Assembly (NCBI GenBank): GCA_017646305.1
Contig: JAGCMR010000108.1
Span: forward strand, 1 to 17,790
DNA length: 17,790 nucleotides
DNA from: Spirochaetaceae bacterium
Lineage (GTDB): Bacteria > Spirochaetota > Spirochaetia > Treponematales > Treponemataceae
Direction of reading: 5' to 3'
The notes below the pieces were generated by a model. It was not told the origin of the DNA. It was given only the letters and a program-made list of their open reading frames with translations, and made no database searches. Shown in pieces: positions 1 to 6,789 of this stretch; position 1 is the first letter of the stretch; each line of letters starts with the position of its first letter. Made by a program: the position numbers and the translations under genes.

Positions 1-410
1 TTGCAAAAGATCTGATTTTTTTTGCTGAAAAAGGTTATGATATGGTGGGAATTGGACCCTTTATTCCCCATCCCGACACGCCCTTCCGTCATGAAAAAGC
101 GGGAAGTGTAGACTTAACCTTGAGAACGGTATCGCTTGCACGCCTATTGCTGCCCGAAGCCTGGATTCCCGCCACCACTGCCTTGGGGAGTATGGACAGG
201 GATTATCGTCTTGATGCTCTTATGCAGGGAGCCAACGTGGTAATGCCTAATTTTTCCCCCGATGACTGCAAGAAAAAATATGCAATTTATCCCGGAAAGC
301 GCTGTATCAGTGAGGAAAACACTACAGCTCCAACTATGCTGGCTCCCCTTGCTGCTGCGGCGGGTCTCACTGTAGACACCTCCAGGGCAGATGCTCCACG
401 TATGAGCTAG
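1..410 (+). CDS. hydE: [FeFe]-hydrogenase H-cluster maturase HydE, 3' part
   Basis: C-terminal 135 or so residues of a radical-SAM protein; the 5' part lies outside the window and the reading frame begins at base 3. The segment GIGPFIPHPDTP followed by a barrel-type C-terminus (TTALGSMD, QGANVVMPNFSP, GKRCISEE) is the pattern I associate with HydE, which helps build the dithiomethylamine-bearing 2Fe subcluster of [FeFe] hydrogenase. Biotin synthase and PylB are related, but the PFIPHPDTP stretch favours HydE. The N-terminal CX3CX2C cluster motif cannot be seen here. The gene ends with TAG at 408-410, directly before a perfect hairpin terminator, so it is the last gene of its unit. It implies hydrogen-producing fermentative metabolism, consistent with the small ferredoxin gene at 15710-15883. 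Confidence 0.85.
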   Translation, partial: AKDLIFFAEKGYDMVGIGPFIPHPDTPFRHEKAGSVDLTLRTVSLARLLLPEAWIPATTALGSMDRDYRLDALMQGANVVMPNFSPDDCKKKYAIYPGKRCISEENTTAPTMLAPLAAAAGLTVDTSRADAPRMS

Positions 411-416
411 TTGAAA

Positions 417-451
417 AAAACTGCAAGAAATTTTATTTTTCTTGCAGTTTT
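417..451 (+). terminator. Rho-independent terminator of hydE
   Basis: Perfect 14-bp inverted repeat (417-430 against 438-451, arm AAAACTGCAAGAAA) with a 7-nt loop, ending in a short T run. It lies 6 nt after the hydE stop codon and 3 nt before the -35 box of the 5S rRNA promoter, so it insulates the 5S gene from hydE transcription. Confidence 0.85.
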
Positions 452-454
452 CGC

Positions 455-483
455 TTGACAAAAAATTATTCCTCTGCTATTAT
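455..483 (+). promoter_or_regulatory. Promoter of the 5S rRNA gene
   Basis: TTGACA (455-460), a 17-nt spacer and TATTAT (478-483): a perfect -35 and a one-mismatch -10 with ideal spacing. The predicted transcription start falls at about 490, within a few bases of the mature 5S end. It is the strongest sigma-70 type promoter I can read in the window. Confidence 0.85.
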
Positions 484-491
484 CTAATCAT

Positions 492-601
492 TGCTGGTGA
501 CCATGGTAGAGGTGCAATACCCGTTCCCATCCCGAACACGGAAGTCAAGCCCTCCAACGCCGATGATACTGCATTCGCGGGAAAGTAGGTAGTTGCCAGC
601 T
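492..601 (+). rRNA. rrf: 5S ribosomal RNA, stand-alone copy
   Basis: About 110 nt with the hallmark 5S sequence near 519-550 (CCCGTTCCCATCCCGAACAC, then GGAAGTCAAG) and a terminal helix I formed by GCTGGTGAC (493-501) and GTTGCCAGC (592-600), nine pairs including two G-U. No 16S or 23S sequence is next to it: upstream is hydE, downstream a protein gene. It has its own promoter and is followed directly by a T-rich run at 601-607, so helix I plus the T run can act as terminator. Ends are estimated from helix I. Confidence 0.95.
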
Positions 602-618
602 TTTTTTATTTTAAATAG

Positions 619-647
619 TTGTTCTGATTTGCCAATTCCTGTAAACT
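619..647 (+). promoter_or_regulatory. Possible promoter for the aldose epimerase gene (leaderless mRNA)
   Basis: TTGTTC (619-624), 17 nt, TAAACT (642-647). The predicted start of transcription coincides with the ATG at 654, and no Shine-Dalgarno sequence precedes that ATG, so the message could be leaderless. Alternatively, expression comes from read-through of the 5S unit. Confidence 0.45.
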
Positions 648-653
648 AGTTCT

Positions 654-1586
654 ATGGAAATTATCCTTAGTAACAATAGCTTTCAAGCATGTATTTCAAG
701 TAATGGTGCCCAGCTTCTTTCTTTTAAGAATCTTTCCACTGATAAAGAGTATATTTGGAATGGTAATCCTCAAGTATGGAAATTCCGTGCCCCCATTCTC
801 TTTCCCATTGTGAGCCGCCTTAAGGATGGCTATTATCTTTGGCAAGAAAAAGAATATCCTTTAACAAACCATGGTTTTGCTCGCAACTTGGAGCATGAGT
901 TGGTGGAATCTTCTGGCACCAGGGTTTTGTGGCGGCTTACTGACAGTGAATATACTCGCAAGCTTTTTCCCTGGCCCTTTGTGCTAGAAACAGAATATCG
1001 TTTGGAAGGTTCTACCTTGGTATTTTGTACCACAGTTACCAATTCTGGGCAGGAAGAATTGTCATTTAGCATTGGAAGCCACACTGGATTGGTGTATCCC
1101 TGGGCTGGTTCCTCAAAGGATGATTTTGTAATTCACTTTGAACAGCAGGAGGTTCCTGATTTTGTTCAAGTTTCCGACGAGGGATTTCCCTTAGGCACCT
1201 GGCAGGTTGACGGAAATGGCCAGTCTCACAAAAAAAACTTTGTGCCACAAACAATTCCCTATCCCTACATCAAGTCTGGGCAGATAAAACTCCAGGATGG
1301 ATTTTTTGCCAGCGGCCACATTCTCACCAATTTTACCTCACGTTGGGTAGCTTTGGAAAATACAGCCACTGGTGAAGTGGTAAAGGTGAATACTACAGAC
1401 TATCCTTATCTGGTGTTGTGGCAAAGTCCTTCTAACCAGCATCCCTTTGTGTGTATTGAACCTTGGTATGGTTTGCCTGATTGTGCAGATACAAAACACC
1501 TGTGGGAAGAAAAGCCTGCATTAGTGTCTCTGTCACCAGGAAAAAGCTTTACTACAAACCAATCTCTCACAGTGGATAAAATCTAG
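654..1586 (+). CDS. Aldose 1-epimerase family protein (LacX-like)
   Basis: 310 aa, a cytoplasmic beta-sandwich protein of the galactose mutarotase superfamily, most like the LacX/YihR branch. Visible signatures are the N-terminal GAQLLSFKN (18-26), EYIWNG (32-37), APILFPIVSRLKDG (46-59), HGFAR (73-77) and CIEPWYG (267-273), whose glutamate at 269 is in the position of the catalytic base of mutarotases. The usual GGHPAF loop is here GSHTGL (141-146), so the histidine is kept but the neighbours differ. The family interconverts alpha and beta anomers of sugars or sugar phosphates; the substrate cannot be told from sequence. No Shine-Dalgarno precedes the ATG. Single-gene unit between the 5S rRNA and a MATE transporter; no clear terminator follows. 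Confidence 0.85.
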   Translation: MEIILSNNSFQACISSNGAQLLSFKNLSTDKEYIWNGNPQVWKFRAPILFPIVSRLKDGYYLWQEKEYPLTNHGFARNLEHELVESSGTRVLWRLTDSEYTRKLFPWPFVLETEYRLEGSTLVFCTTVTNSGQEELSFSIGSHTGLVYPWAGSSKDDFVIHFEQQEVPDFVQVSDEGFPLGTWQVDGNGQSHKKNFVPQTIPYPYIKSGQIKLQDGFFASGHILTNFTSRWVALENTATGEVVKVNTTDYPYLVLWQSPSNQHPFVCIEPWYGLPDCADTKHLWEEKPALVSLSPGKSFTTNQSLTVDKI

Positions 1587-1640
1587 CCTTCGTCCTGTGA
1601 CGTTTATTGAGTCTTATTTATTCTCTTATACTTGCTATAT

Positions 1641-1669
1641 TTGCTTTTTTTTACGTTTTGATGTATTAT
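1641..1669 (+). promoter_or_regulatory. Promoter of the MATE transporter gene
   Basis: TTGCTT (1641-1646), 17-nt spacer, TATTAT (1664-1669). Predicted start near 1676 gives a leader of about 33 nt ending in a GGAG ribosome-binding site seven bases before the ATG at 1709. Confidence 0.6.
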
Positions 1670-1708
1670 TTGAGAAAAAATTACATTCCTCTTGATTCGG
1701 AGTAAGAA

Positions 1709-3073
1709 ATGCAACAAGAAAATAAAATGGGTGTTATGCCTGTAAATCGATTGATAATCACCATGTCCCTACCCATGATTGTTTCAATGCTGGTAACAGC
1801 CCTGTACAATGTGGTGGACAGTATCTTCGTAGCGAGAATTGGAGAAAAGGCTCTTACTGCTGTATCCCTTTCCTTTCCCATTCAAAATCTGATGATTGCC
1901 ATTTCTACTGGTACTGGTGTTGGTATCAATGCCCTGTTGTCCATGAATTTGGGTCGAAAGGATTTTAAAGCAGTCGGTAAGGTTGCTTCCAACGGTTTGT
2001 TCTTGTCTGCTTGCAGTAGCCTGCTATTTATTATTTTTGGCTTGTTCTTTACTCCTTTATTTTTCCAGAGCCAAACTTCCGACCCAGAAATCATTCAGTA
2101 TGGCTGCGATTACTTAAAAATCTGCTCCATCATGTGCTTTGGTCTTTTTATGCAGATTACCAACGACAGAATTCTGCAGGCTACGGGAAAAACCGTCTAT
2201 ACTATGTTTACCCAGGGTGCTGGTGCTGTCATCAACATTATCCTTGATCCCATCCTGATTTTTGGTCTTCTTGGTTTTCCTGCTCTGGGTGTGGCGGGAG
2301 CAGCCTGGGCTACTGTTATTGGGCAAATTGCAGGTATGTTCTTGTCTATTTTCTTTAACGTAACAAGAAACCACGAGGTTCAGCTTGATGTAAAGCATTT
2401 CCGTCCCCACCTGCAAACAATTCGTGCTATTTATGCCATTGGAATTCCCTCCATTATTATGGCATCCATTGTTTCTATCATGACCTTTGGAATGAACAAG
2501 ATTCTCATGGCCTTTACCTCCACTGCCACTGCTGTTTTTGGTGTGTACATCAAGCTTAATAGCTTTGTTTTCATGCCTGTGTTTGGTCTTAACAACGGAA
2601 TGATTCCCATTGTTTCCTATAATTATGGCGCCCAAAACAGACTTCGTATCAAAAAAACTATTATTTTGTGTATCATCTATGCCACAATCATCATGACGGT
2701 GGGCTTTGCCGTCTTCCAGATATTCCCCGTTACCCTGTTGTCCTTCTTTAAGGCTTCTCCAGAAATGATTGAAATCGGTGTGCCTGCACTGCGGATTATC
2801 AGTATCAGCTTTTTGATGGCAGGTTATGGTATCGTCTGTGGTTCTGTATTCCAGTCTTTGGGCAAGGGTATTTTGAGTATGAATGTTTCCCTGGTACGCC
2901 AATTAACGGTTTTACTTCCAGTAGCATGGCTTATGGCAAGAACAGGAAATCTCCATCTGGTTTGGTGGGCCTTTCCCCTGGCTGATGTGGCTGCTGTTAT
3001 CCTGTGTACCATTTTCATTCGACGAACTTACAATAAAGAGATAAAACCCTTGCCAGAAGGTCGTCCCGCATAA
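1709..3073 (+). CDS. MATE family multidrug/cation antiporter
   Basis: 454 aa, inner-membrane protein with about 12 hydrophobic segments, the usual length and topology for MatE proteins. The N-terminal LIITMSLPMIVSMLVTALYNVVDSIFVARIG is the typical first two helices of the NorM/DinF type, and the half-repeat starts again near residue 235 (AIGIPSIIMASIVSIMTFGMN). MATE proteins expel drugs or metabolites using Na+ or H+ gradients; the substrate here is unknown. Start is supported by GGAG seven bases upstream. It has its own promoter and terminator, so it is monocistronic. No regulator gene lies beside it. Confidence 0.9.
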   Translation: MQQENKMGVMPVNRLIITMSLPMIVSMLVTALYNVVDSIFVARIGEKALTAVSLSFPIQNLMIAISTGTGVGINALLSMNLGRKDFKAVGKVASNGLFLSACSSLLFIIFGLFFTPLFFQSQTSDPEIIQYGCDYLKICSIMCFGLFMQITNDRILQATGKTVYTMFTQGAGAVINIILDPILIFGLLGFPALGVAGAAWATVIGQIAGMFLSIFFNVTRNHEVQLDVKHFRPHLQTIRAIYAIGIPSIIMASIVSIMTFGMNKILMAFTSTATAVFGVYIKLNSFVFMPVFGLNNGMIPIVSYNYGAQNRLRIKKTIILCIIYATIIMTVGFAVFQIFPVTLLSFFKASPEMIEIGVPALRIISISFLMAGYGIVCGSVFQSLGKGILSMNVSLVRQLTVLLPVAWLMARTGNLHLVWWAFPLADVAAVILCTIFIRRTYNKEIKPLPEGRPA

Positions 3074-3078
3074 TTCCC

Positions 3079-3114
3079 AACCTCCAAATCCTTATGGTTT
3101 TGGAGGTTTTTTAT
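3079..3114 (+). terminator. Rho-independent terminator after the MATE gene
   Basis: Inverted repeat AACCTCCAAA (3079-3088) and TTTGGAGGTT (3099-3108), 10-nt loop, followed by a T run to 3112. Located five bases after the stop codon. Confidence 0.85.
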
Positions 3115-3127
3115 TTCTAAATTTTAA

Positions 3128-3156
3128 TTGCATTTTCAACTTAAGCAGTTTATACT
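3128..3156 (+). promoter_or_regulatory. Promoter of glgC
   Basis: TTGCAT (3128-3133), 17-nt spacer, TATACT (3151-3156). Predicted start near 3163, giving a leader of about 59 nt before the ATG at 3222. Confidence 0.65.
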
Positions 3157-3212
3157 AAAATAATAACACGAGAATCATGGAGAGGATGTTCTTGTGTGCT
3201 GTAAGAAATTTC

Positions 3213-3217
3213 GGAGG
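3213..3217 (+). promoter_or_regulatory. Ribosome-binding site that fixes the glgC start
   Basis: GGAGG, four bases before the ATG at 3222. The earlier in-frame ATG at 3177 has no such site, lies in the predicted leader, and would add 15 residues in front of the conserved AKVLSIILGGG start. Confidence 0.75.
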
Positions 3218-3221
3218 TAAT

Positions 3222-4493
3222 ATGGCAAAGGTCTTATCAATTATTCTTGGTGGTGGAAAGGGAACTCGTCTATATCCCCTTACAAAAGAGCGTTCTAAAC
3301 CTGCAGTCCCCTTTGGTGGTCGACACAGAATTGTTGATATTCCAATTTCAAATTGTATCAATTCAGGGTTTCGTCAGATTTATATCTTGACTCAGTTTAA
3401 CTCTGCATCCCTACACATGCATATTTCTAGGGCATATAACTTTGACCGATTTACCCACGGTTTCGTTGAGATTTTGGCTGCAGAACAGACTTTAGAGCAT
3501 TCTGGTTGGTATGAAGGTACTGCCGACGCTGTTCGTAAGAACTTTGTTCACTTTGAAACTCAGAATCCCACCCACTATATTATCCTGTCTGGAGACCAGC
3601 TGTATCGCATGGACTTGAAGGCATTCTTGGACAAGCATATTGCTTCTGGTGCAGATATTACCATTGCTACTACCTGCGTAAATCGTGAGGATGCTTCTGG
3701 CTTTGGTATCATGAAGATTGACAAAAAGCAGCGCATTACTGCATTTATGGAAAAGCCTGCTCCTGATTTGAATATTGATGACTGGAAGATTCCTGAGAAT
3801 TCCCGTGACGGACTACCAGAAGGAAAGGATTATCTTGCTTCCATGGGTATTTATATCTTCAATGCAGAAACTATGCGTGCTGCCTTGGACAATGATTTTA
3901 CTGACTTTGGTAAAGAAATTATTCCTATGGCAATTAAGAAGTCAAAGGTACAGTCCTATATTTACAATGGTTATTGGGAAGACATTGGAACCATTCGTAG
4001 CTTCTATGAGGCAAACCTAGATCTTACCCGTATTAATCCCAAGTTCAATTTCTACGATGAAGACCAGCCAATTTATACCCATCCTCGCAACCTGCCTCCT
4101 TCCAAGCTAAACAGAGCAGAAATGAATCGTTCTTTAGCAACTGAAGGATGTGTTATTACTGATGCAGTCATAAATGATTCCATTATCGGTATACGAACCA
4201 TTATTGAAGGTGGTACAGAGCTGAACGGTGTTATCTGTATGGGTGCCGACAGCTACGAAAATGAGGAACAAAAAAAGCTTACTGTAGAAAAATGTATTCC
4301 TCACTTGGGAATTGGCCGCAACTGTAAGATTGCCAATACAATCATAGACAAGAATGCTCGCATTGGTGATGATTGTCAGATTGGTGTAAGTGGCAAGGTT
4401 TATGAAGACGGAGAGCATGGAGATTTCTTTACTTCTAATGGAATCATCATTATCCGAAAGAATGCTGTAATCCCATCTGGTACAATTTTCTAA
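3222..4493 (+). CDS. glgC: Glucose-1-phosphate adenylyltransferase (ADP-glucose pyrophosphorylase)
   Basis: 423 aa from the ATG at 3222. Makes ADP-glucose and pyrophosphate from ATP and glucose-1-phosphate, the committed step of bacterial glycogen synthesis, in the cytoplasm. The nucleotidyltransferase domain shows the signature GGGKGTRLYPLTKERSKP (10-27) and PFGGRHRIVDI (30-40), the metal-binding aspartate in SGDQLYRMD (D125), and FMEKP (175-179) with the lysine that binds glucose-1-phosphate. The C-terminal third (from about 300) has the isoleucine/valine-rich hexad pattern of a left-handed beta helix (VITDAVINDSIIGIRTIIEG). Length and sequence style are closer to plant/cyanobacterial enzymes than to the enteric type. 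No glgA, glgB or glgP is nearby. It lies between its own promoter and a strong terminator. Confidence 0.95.
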   Translation: MAKVLSIILGGGKGTRLYPLTKERSKPAVPFGGRHRIVDIPISNCINSGFRQIYILTQFNSASLHMHISRAYNFDRFTHGFVEILAAEQTLEHSGWYEGTADAVRKNFVHFETQNPTHYIILSGDQLYRMDLKAFLDKHIASGADITIATTCVNREDASGFGIMKIDKKQRITAFMEKPAPDLNIDDWKIPENSRDGLPEGKDYLASMGIYIFNAETMRAALDNDFTDFGKEIIPMAIKKSKVQSYIYNGYWEDIGTIRSFYEANLDLTRINPKFNFYDEDQPIYTHPRNLPPSKLNRAEMNRSLATEGCVITDAVINDSIIGIRTIIEGGTELNGVICMGADSYENEEQKKLTVEKCIPHLGIGRNCKIANTIIDKNARIGDDCQIGVSGKVYEDGEHGDFFTSNGIIIIRKNAVIPSGTIF

Positions 4494-4519
4494 GTCGGTT
4501 TTGATACCTGTCTTGTTTC

Positions 4520-4553
4520 AAAACGACTCGATGTATATCGAGTCGTTTTTTTT
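4520..4553 (+). terminator. Rho-independent terminator of glgC
   Basis: Perfect 13-bp inverted repeat (4520-4532 and 4537-4549, core AACGACTCGAT) with a 4-nt GTAT loop and a run of eight T (4546-4553). Located 26 nt after the stop codon. Confidence 0.92.
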
Positions 4554-4558
4554 AGAGT

Positions 4559-4593
4559 TAAAAAAAAGTGGTCAGCTTTTTTCACTGACCACT
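4559..4593 (-). terminator. Rho-independent terminator of the SPOR-protein operon
   Basis: On the minus strand: stem AGTGGTCAG / CTGACCACT (4585-4593 with 4567-4575), 9-nt loop, then a run of U's (plus-strand A's at 4560-4567). It sits back to back with the glgC terminator, so the two convergent units are insulated. Confidence 0.88.
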
Positions 4594-4602
4594 GGGTAAC
4601 TA

Positions 4603-5871
4603 TTATCTTATCTTTCTTAAAAAGGAATCTTTGAATCCAAGATTTTTGAATCGAGCTAAAACGGCTCCATATTCATCAACATTTAAAGGTCCTACCATCA
4701 TCTGCATAGCCTTGCCATTTTTCAGGGGAACCATTACGAAGGGATATTTACTACCATATTCCTTCAAAAGTCGGTCGATGTTTTCCTGCTCTGCAAAGGT
4801 AGCCACCTGTATATAATACTTGCCAGATTCCAGCTCAGAAAGGGATTTTACCATACCCTTCTGATTTGTTGTGATACTGGAAGGAGTTACATTCTCTACC
4901 ACCTTATTTTCTACAGGTACTGGAACAAAGGTAGAAACTGCTTCCTCGACAGGTGTAGTTTCCTCTGGTGGATTTTCCTCCGCTGGAACCAGAATAATGG
5001 GAGCAAAGGGATCTACTAAGGAAGAATCATCTGCTGCCAAATATTCGTCTGCCAAGGAGGTATCTTCTGTATATGGCCACTCTTCTGAAGCTTCCATTTC
5101 TGGTTCAGCAGGAATCAAAACAATTTCTTCAGCTTCTTCACTATCATCTGCTTCTGTAATTTCTTCAGTAGGCTCTTCCTCTGTGGAAACTTCTGCCAAC
5201 TCTGGTTCAGTTTCAAATCCTGTGAAGGGATCCTCACTTAAAGATTCCACAATATAAACAGGATCATGTTCTGCCAGTACGTGATTCATTGGTACTTCTT
5301 CCACAGCGGTAACGTTATAGTCTGAAACTTCATCTTGAGCCTCAGCTTCAGGGGCTGTGGTTTCTGGCAAGGAAGCCTCTGTTGTATCTTTTGCCATGTC
5401 TTCTGTTGTACTGGCAGTTCCCAGAGTTTCATCTAAAGATCTTAACTTTGAATCTAAATCATCTTTTACTTGGTTAGGTAAAAGGGTATCGCTGGGGGTA
5501 TCTGATACCAATGTACCAGTACCAGAACCTGCTTCGTCTAGCATTCCAGTTCGTTTAGTAAGCTTTACCTGGGTATTTGAATCAGGTGTAATAAAAAGCT
5601 TGTCTGCAGCTTCTGGAGAAAGAAGAATGGCAACACCAGCAGAGGGGTCAATGGAACCGAGAATCAACACATTAATGGTTATTCCTGTGGCAGGATTGGT
5701 AACACTTACGCTGTCTCCAGGAAGATATCCAACTGTCTTTGCAAACAATCCTGCAGGGAGAACACCTTCTTCAGCAACTACTGCCCGTCCATCTAATGAA
5801 GGTTTAGAGGTGGCAAAGGTAATGCTTACAGTTAATGAAATAATTAGCAGTGAAAAAATAAACCGTCTCAT
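4603..5871 (-). CDS. Exported RlpA-like protein with SPOR domain
   Basis: 422 aa. Signal peptide at residues 1-20 (MRRFIFSLLIISLTVSITFA, ending near ATSKP). Residues about 28-107 resemble the double-psi beta-barrel of RlpA (LPAGLFAKTVGYLPGDSVSVTN, then INVLILG, then ILLSPEAADKLF). Residues about 115-345 are a low-complexity, very acidic Glu/Ser/Thr/Pro linker that twice contains an IXLXPAE segment (250-256, 291-297). Residues 349-421 form a SPOR domain (YYIQVATFAEQENIDRLLKEY), which binds denuded septal peptidoglycan. RlpA enzymes cleave naked glycan strands, but the usual NDRGP catalytic segment is replaced here by ILGSIDPSAG, so activity is doubtful and a structural role in the periplasm is more likely. 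The start is 18 nt after the upstream gene's stop, with AAGGA in front. Confidence 0.75.
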   Translation of the reverse strand: MRRFIFSLLIISLTVSITFATSKPSLDGRAVVAEEGVLPAGLFAKTVGYLPGDSVSVTNPATGITINVLILGSIDPSAGVAILLSPEAADKLFITPDSNTQVKLTKRTGMLDEAGSGTGTLVSDTPSDTLLPNQVKDDLDSKLRSLDETLGTASTTEDMAKDTTEASLPETTAPEAEAQDEVSDYNVTAVEEVPMNHVLAEHDPVYIVESLSEDPFTGFETEPELAEVSTEEEPTEEITEADDSEEAEEIVLIPAEPEMEASEEWPYTEDTSLADEYLAADDSSLVDPFAPIILVPAEENPPEETTPVEEAVSTFVPVPVENKVVENVTPSSITTNQKGMVKSLSELESGKYYIQVATFAEQENIDRLLKEYGSKYPFVMVPLKNGKAMQMMVGPLNVDEYGAVLARFKNLGFKDSFLRKIR

Positions 5872-5889
5872 AATCTATCCTTCTTTTTC

Positions 5890-6408
5890 TTAGTTTTTCT
5901 TCCGTAGTGCAGTATTAATAACCTTTGCCAATTGCTGTCCAAAGGTACTAATCCCTCTTTCAGAGTTATCTATTTGTACTAGCTGACCAGGTTTTTCTGT
6001 TCCTGCATCAATCTGCTGTCTGTCCCGAACTTTTACCAAGCTCCATTGGACTAGTTCAATGTTAGAAAGGAGATTAGCCTCTGCTGCAGTAGATTTTTTT
6101 CGGTCAAAATAAACGGTAATGTATGCAAGGTAATCAGCACTGCCGTTAATTGCATCCTCCAAGGAGATAATCATACCGTTTTGTGCCTTTTCCTTATTAT
6201 AGATAACAGGTGAATTAGATACAATGTAACCTTGTGAAAACATAAAATCCATAATGCTTTCTTCTATCAGCAATGAGGAATCAGTTACATTTCCATGGGC
6301 TTCATCCATTTGTACAATCTGAACAGAAATCGTAGTTGCACCTAAAGGCAAAGCAACAAGACTAAAAAGGAGACAAATCCCCCATATAAGCGGCTTTTTT
6401 TTATTCAT
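5890..6408 (-). CDS. Exported protein of unknown function
   Basis: 172 aa from the ATG at 6408, which is preceded by a G-rich ribosome-binding site (GGGGGTGGGA, 6418-6409); a GTG two codons earlier (6414) overlaps that site and is less likely. N-terminal signal peptide (MNKKKPLIWGICLLFSLVALPLGA). The mature part has alternating hydrophobic residues and the segments SLLIEESIMDFMFSQGYIVSN, ADYLAYITVYFDRK, NIELVQWSLVKVRDRQ and a C-terminal helix FGQQLAKVINTALRKK. This resembles the small alpha/beta domain seen in envelope proteins that scan outer-membrane assembly or lipoprotein partners, but I do not recognise the family. First gene of an operon with the SPOR protein, suggesting a shared role at the cell wall. 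Confidence 0.75.
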   Translation of the reverse strand: MNKKKPLIWGICLLFSLVALPLGATTISVQIVQMDEAHGNVTDSSLLIEESIMDFMFSQGYIVSNSPVIYNKEKAQNGMIISLEDAINGSADYLAYITVYFDRKKSTAAEANLLSNIELVQWSLVKVRDRQQIDAGTEKPGQLVQIDNSERGISTFGQQLAKVINTALRKKN

Positions 6409-6567
6409 TCCCACCCCCAGACAACAAAATGTGTCGTCAGAATACTCCTTTTCCCTATGAAATCCTATTAGCTTTTGAAAAAAGGAGTTTTAATTAGTAT
6501 ACCTTACATTTTAAAGGATACCTTTTTATATATCGACTTTTTTTTTTTCGGGATTAGAATTAGTTGT

Positions 6568-6606
6568 AAAAGTCATTACGATTTTCCCTCCATTTCAATG
6601 ACTTTT
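6568..6606. repeat. Perfect 10-bp inverted repeat, possible operator
   Basis: AAAAGTCATT (6568-6577) and AATGACTTTT (6597-6606), spaced by 19 nt. The right arm ends two bases before the -35 box at 6609. The position suits an operator for the plus-strand operon; the T run is too short to be a confident terminator. Confidence 0.45.
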
Positions 6607-6608
6607 CG

Positions 6609-6637
6609 TTGAAGAAATGGTTTTTGTGTGCTATAGT
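6609..6637 (+). promoter_or_regulatory. Probable promoter of the sugar/redox five-gene operon
   Basis: TTGAAG (6609-6614), 17-nt spacer, TATAGT (6632-6637). Predicted start near 6644 gives a long leader of about 150 nt before the GTG start at 6795. Confidence 0.5.
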
Positions 6638-6715
6638 TTCGCTATATGAATTGTTATATGATTCATTATTTATTGAATTGAGTAAGTGTATTTAGAAACT
6701 GTATCCCCTTATTTC

Positions 6716-6761
6716 GGAGTATATCTTCGGAAGATACTCCTTCAAAAGAGCCTCTTCCGAA
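6716..6761 (+). promoter_or_regulatory. Leader RNA with two mutually exclusive hairpins
   Basis: Hairpin A pairs GGAGTAT (6716-6722) with ATACTCC (6734-6740), continued by CTT/AAG after a 2-nt bulge. Hairpin B pairs TTCGGAAGA (6726-6734) with TCTTCCGAA (6753-6761), nine perfect pairs. They share 6726-6734 and cannot form together. No T run follows, so any control would act on translation or RNA stability, not on termination. No known riboswitch class is recognised. Confidence 0.4.
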
Positions 6762-6783
6762 CTAAGTAAAAATGTGTGTCTGT

Positions 6784-6789
6784 GGGAGG
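6784..6789 (+). promoter_or_regulatory. Ribosome-binding site that fixes the dehydratase start
   Basis: GGGAGG five bases before GTG at 6795. The upstream in-frame GTG at 6774 has no such site and would translate through it, so 6795 is preferred. Confidence 0.75.

Noticed and set aside
2114..2902. Long 262-aa open frame on the minus strand inside the MATE gene
   Set aside because: Rich in Asn, His, Gln and Gly with no domain pattern; it is the antisense shadow of a clear membrane-transporter gene with its own promoter and terminator.
4871..5893. Two serine/valine-rich plus-strand open frames opposite the SPOR protein
   Set aside because: The serine-rich composition mirrors the acidic GAA/GAT-rich linker on the other strand; no ribosome-binding site or promoter supports them.
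6441..6489. Inverted repeat AATACTCCTTTT / AAAAGGAGTTTT as a terminator or sRNA
   Set aside because: The loop is about 27 nt and the stem only nine to ten AT-rich pairs, with no T run in position; left as a note in the intergenic description.
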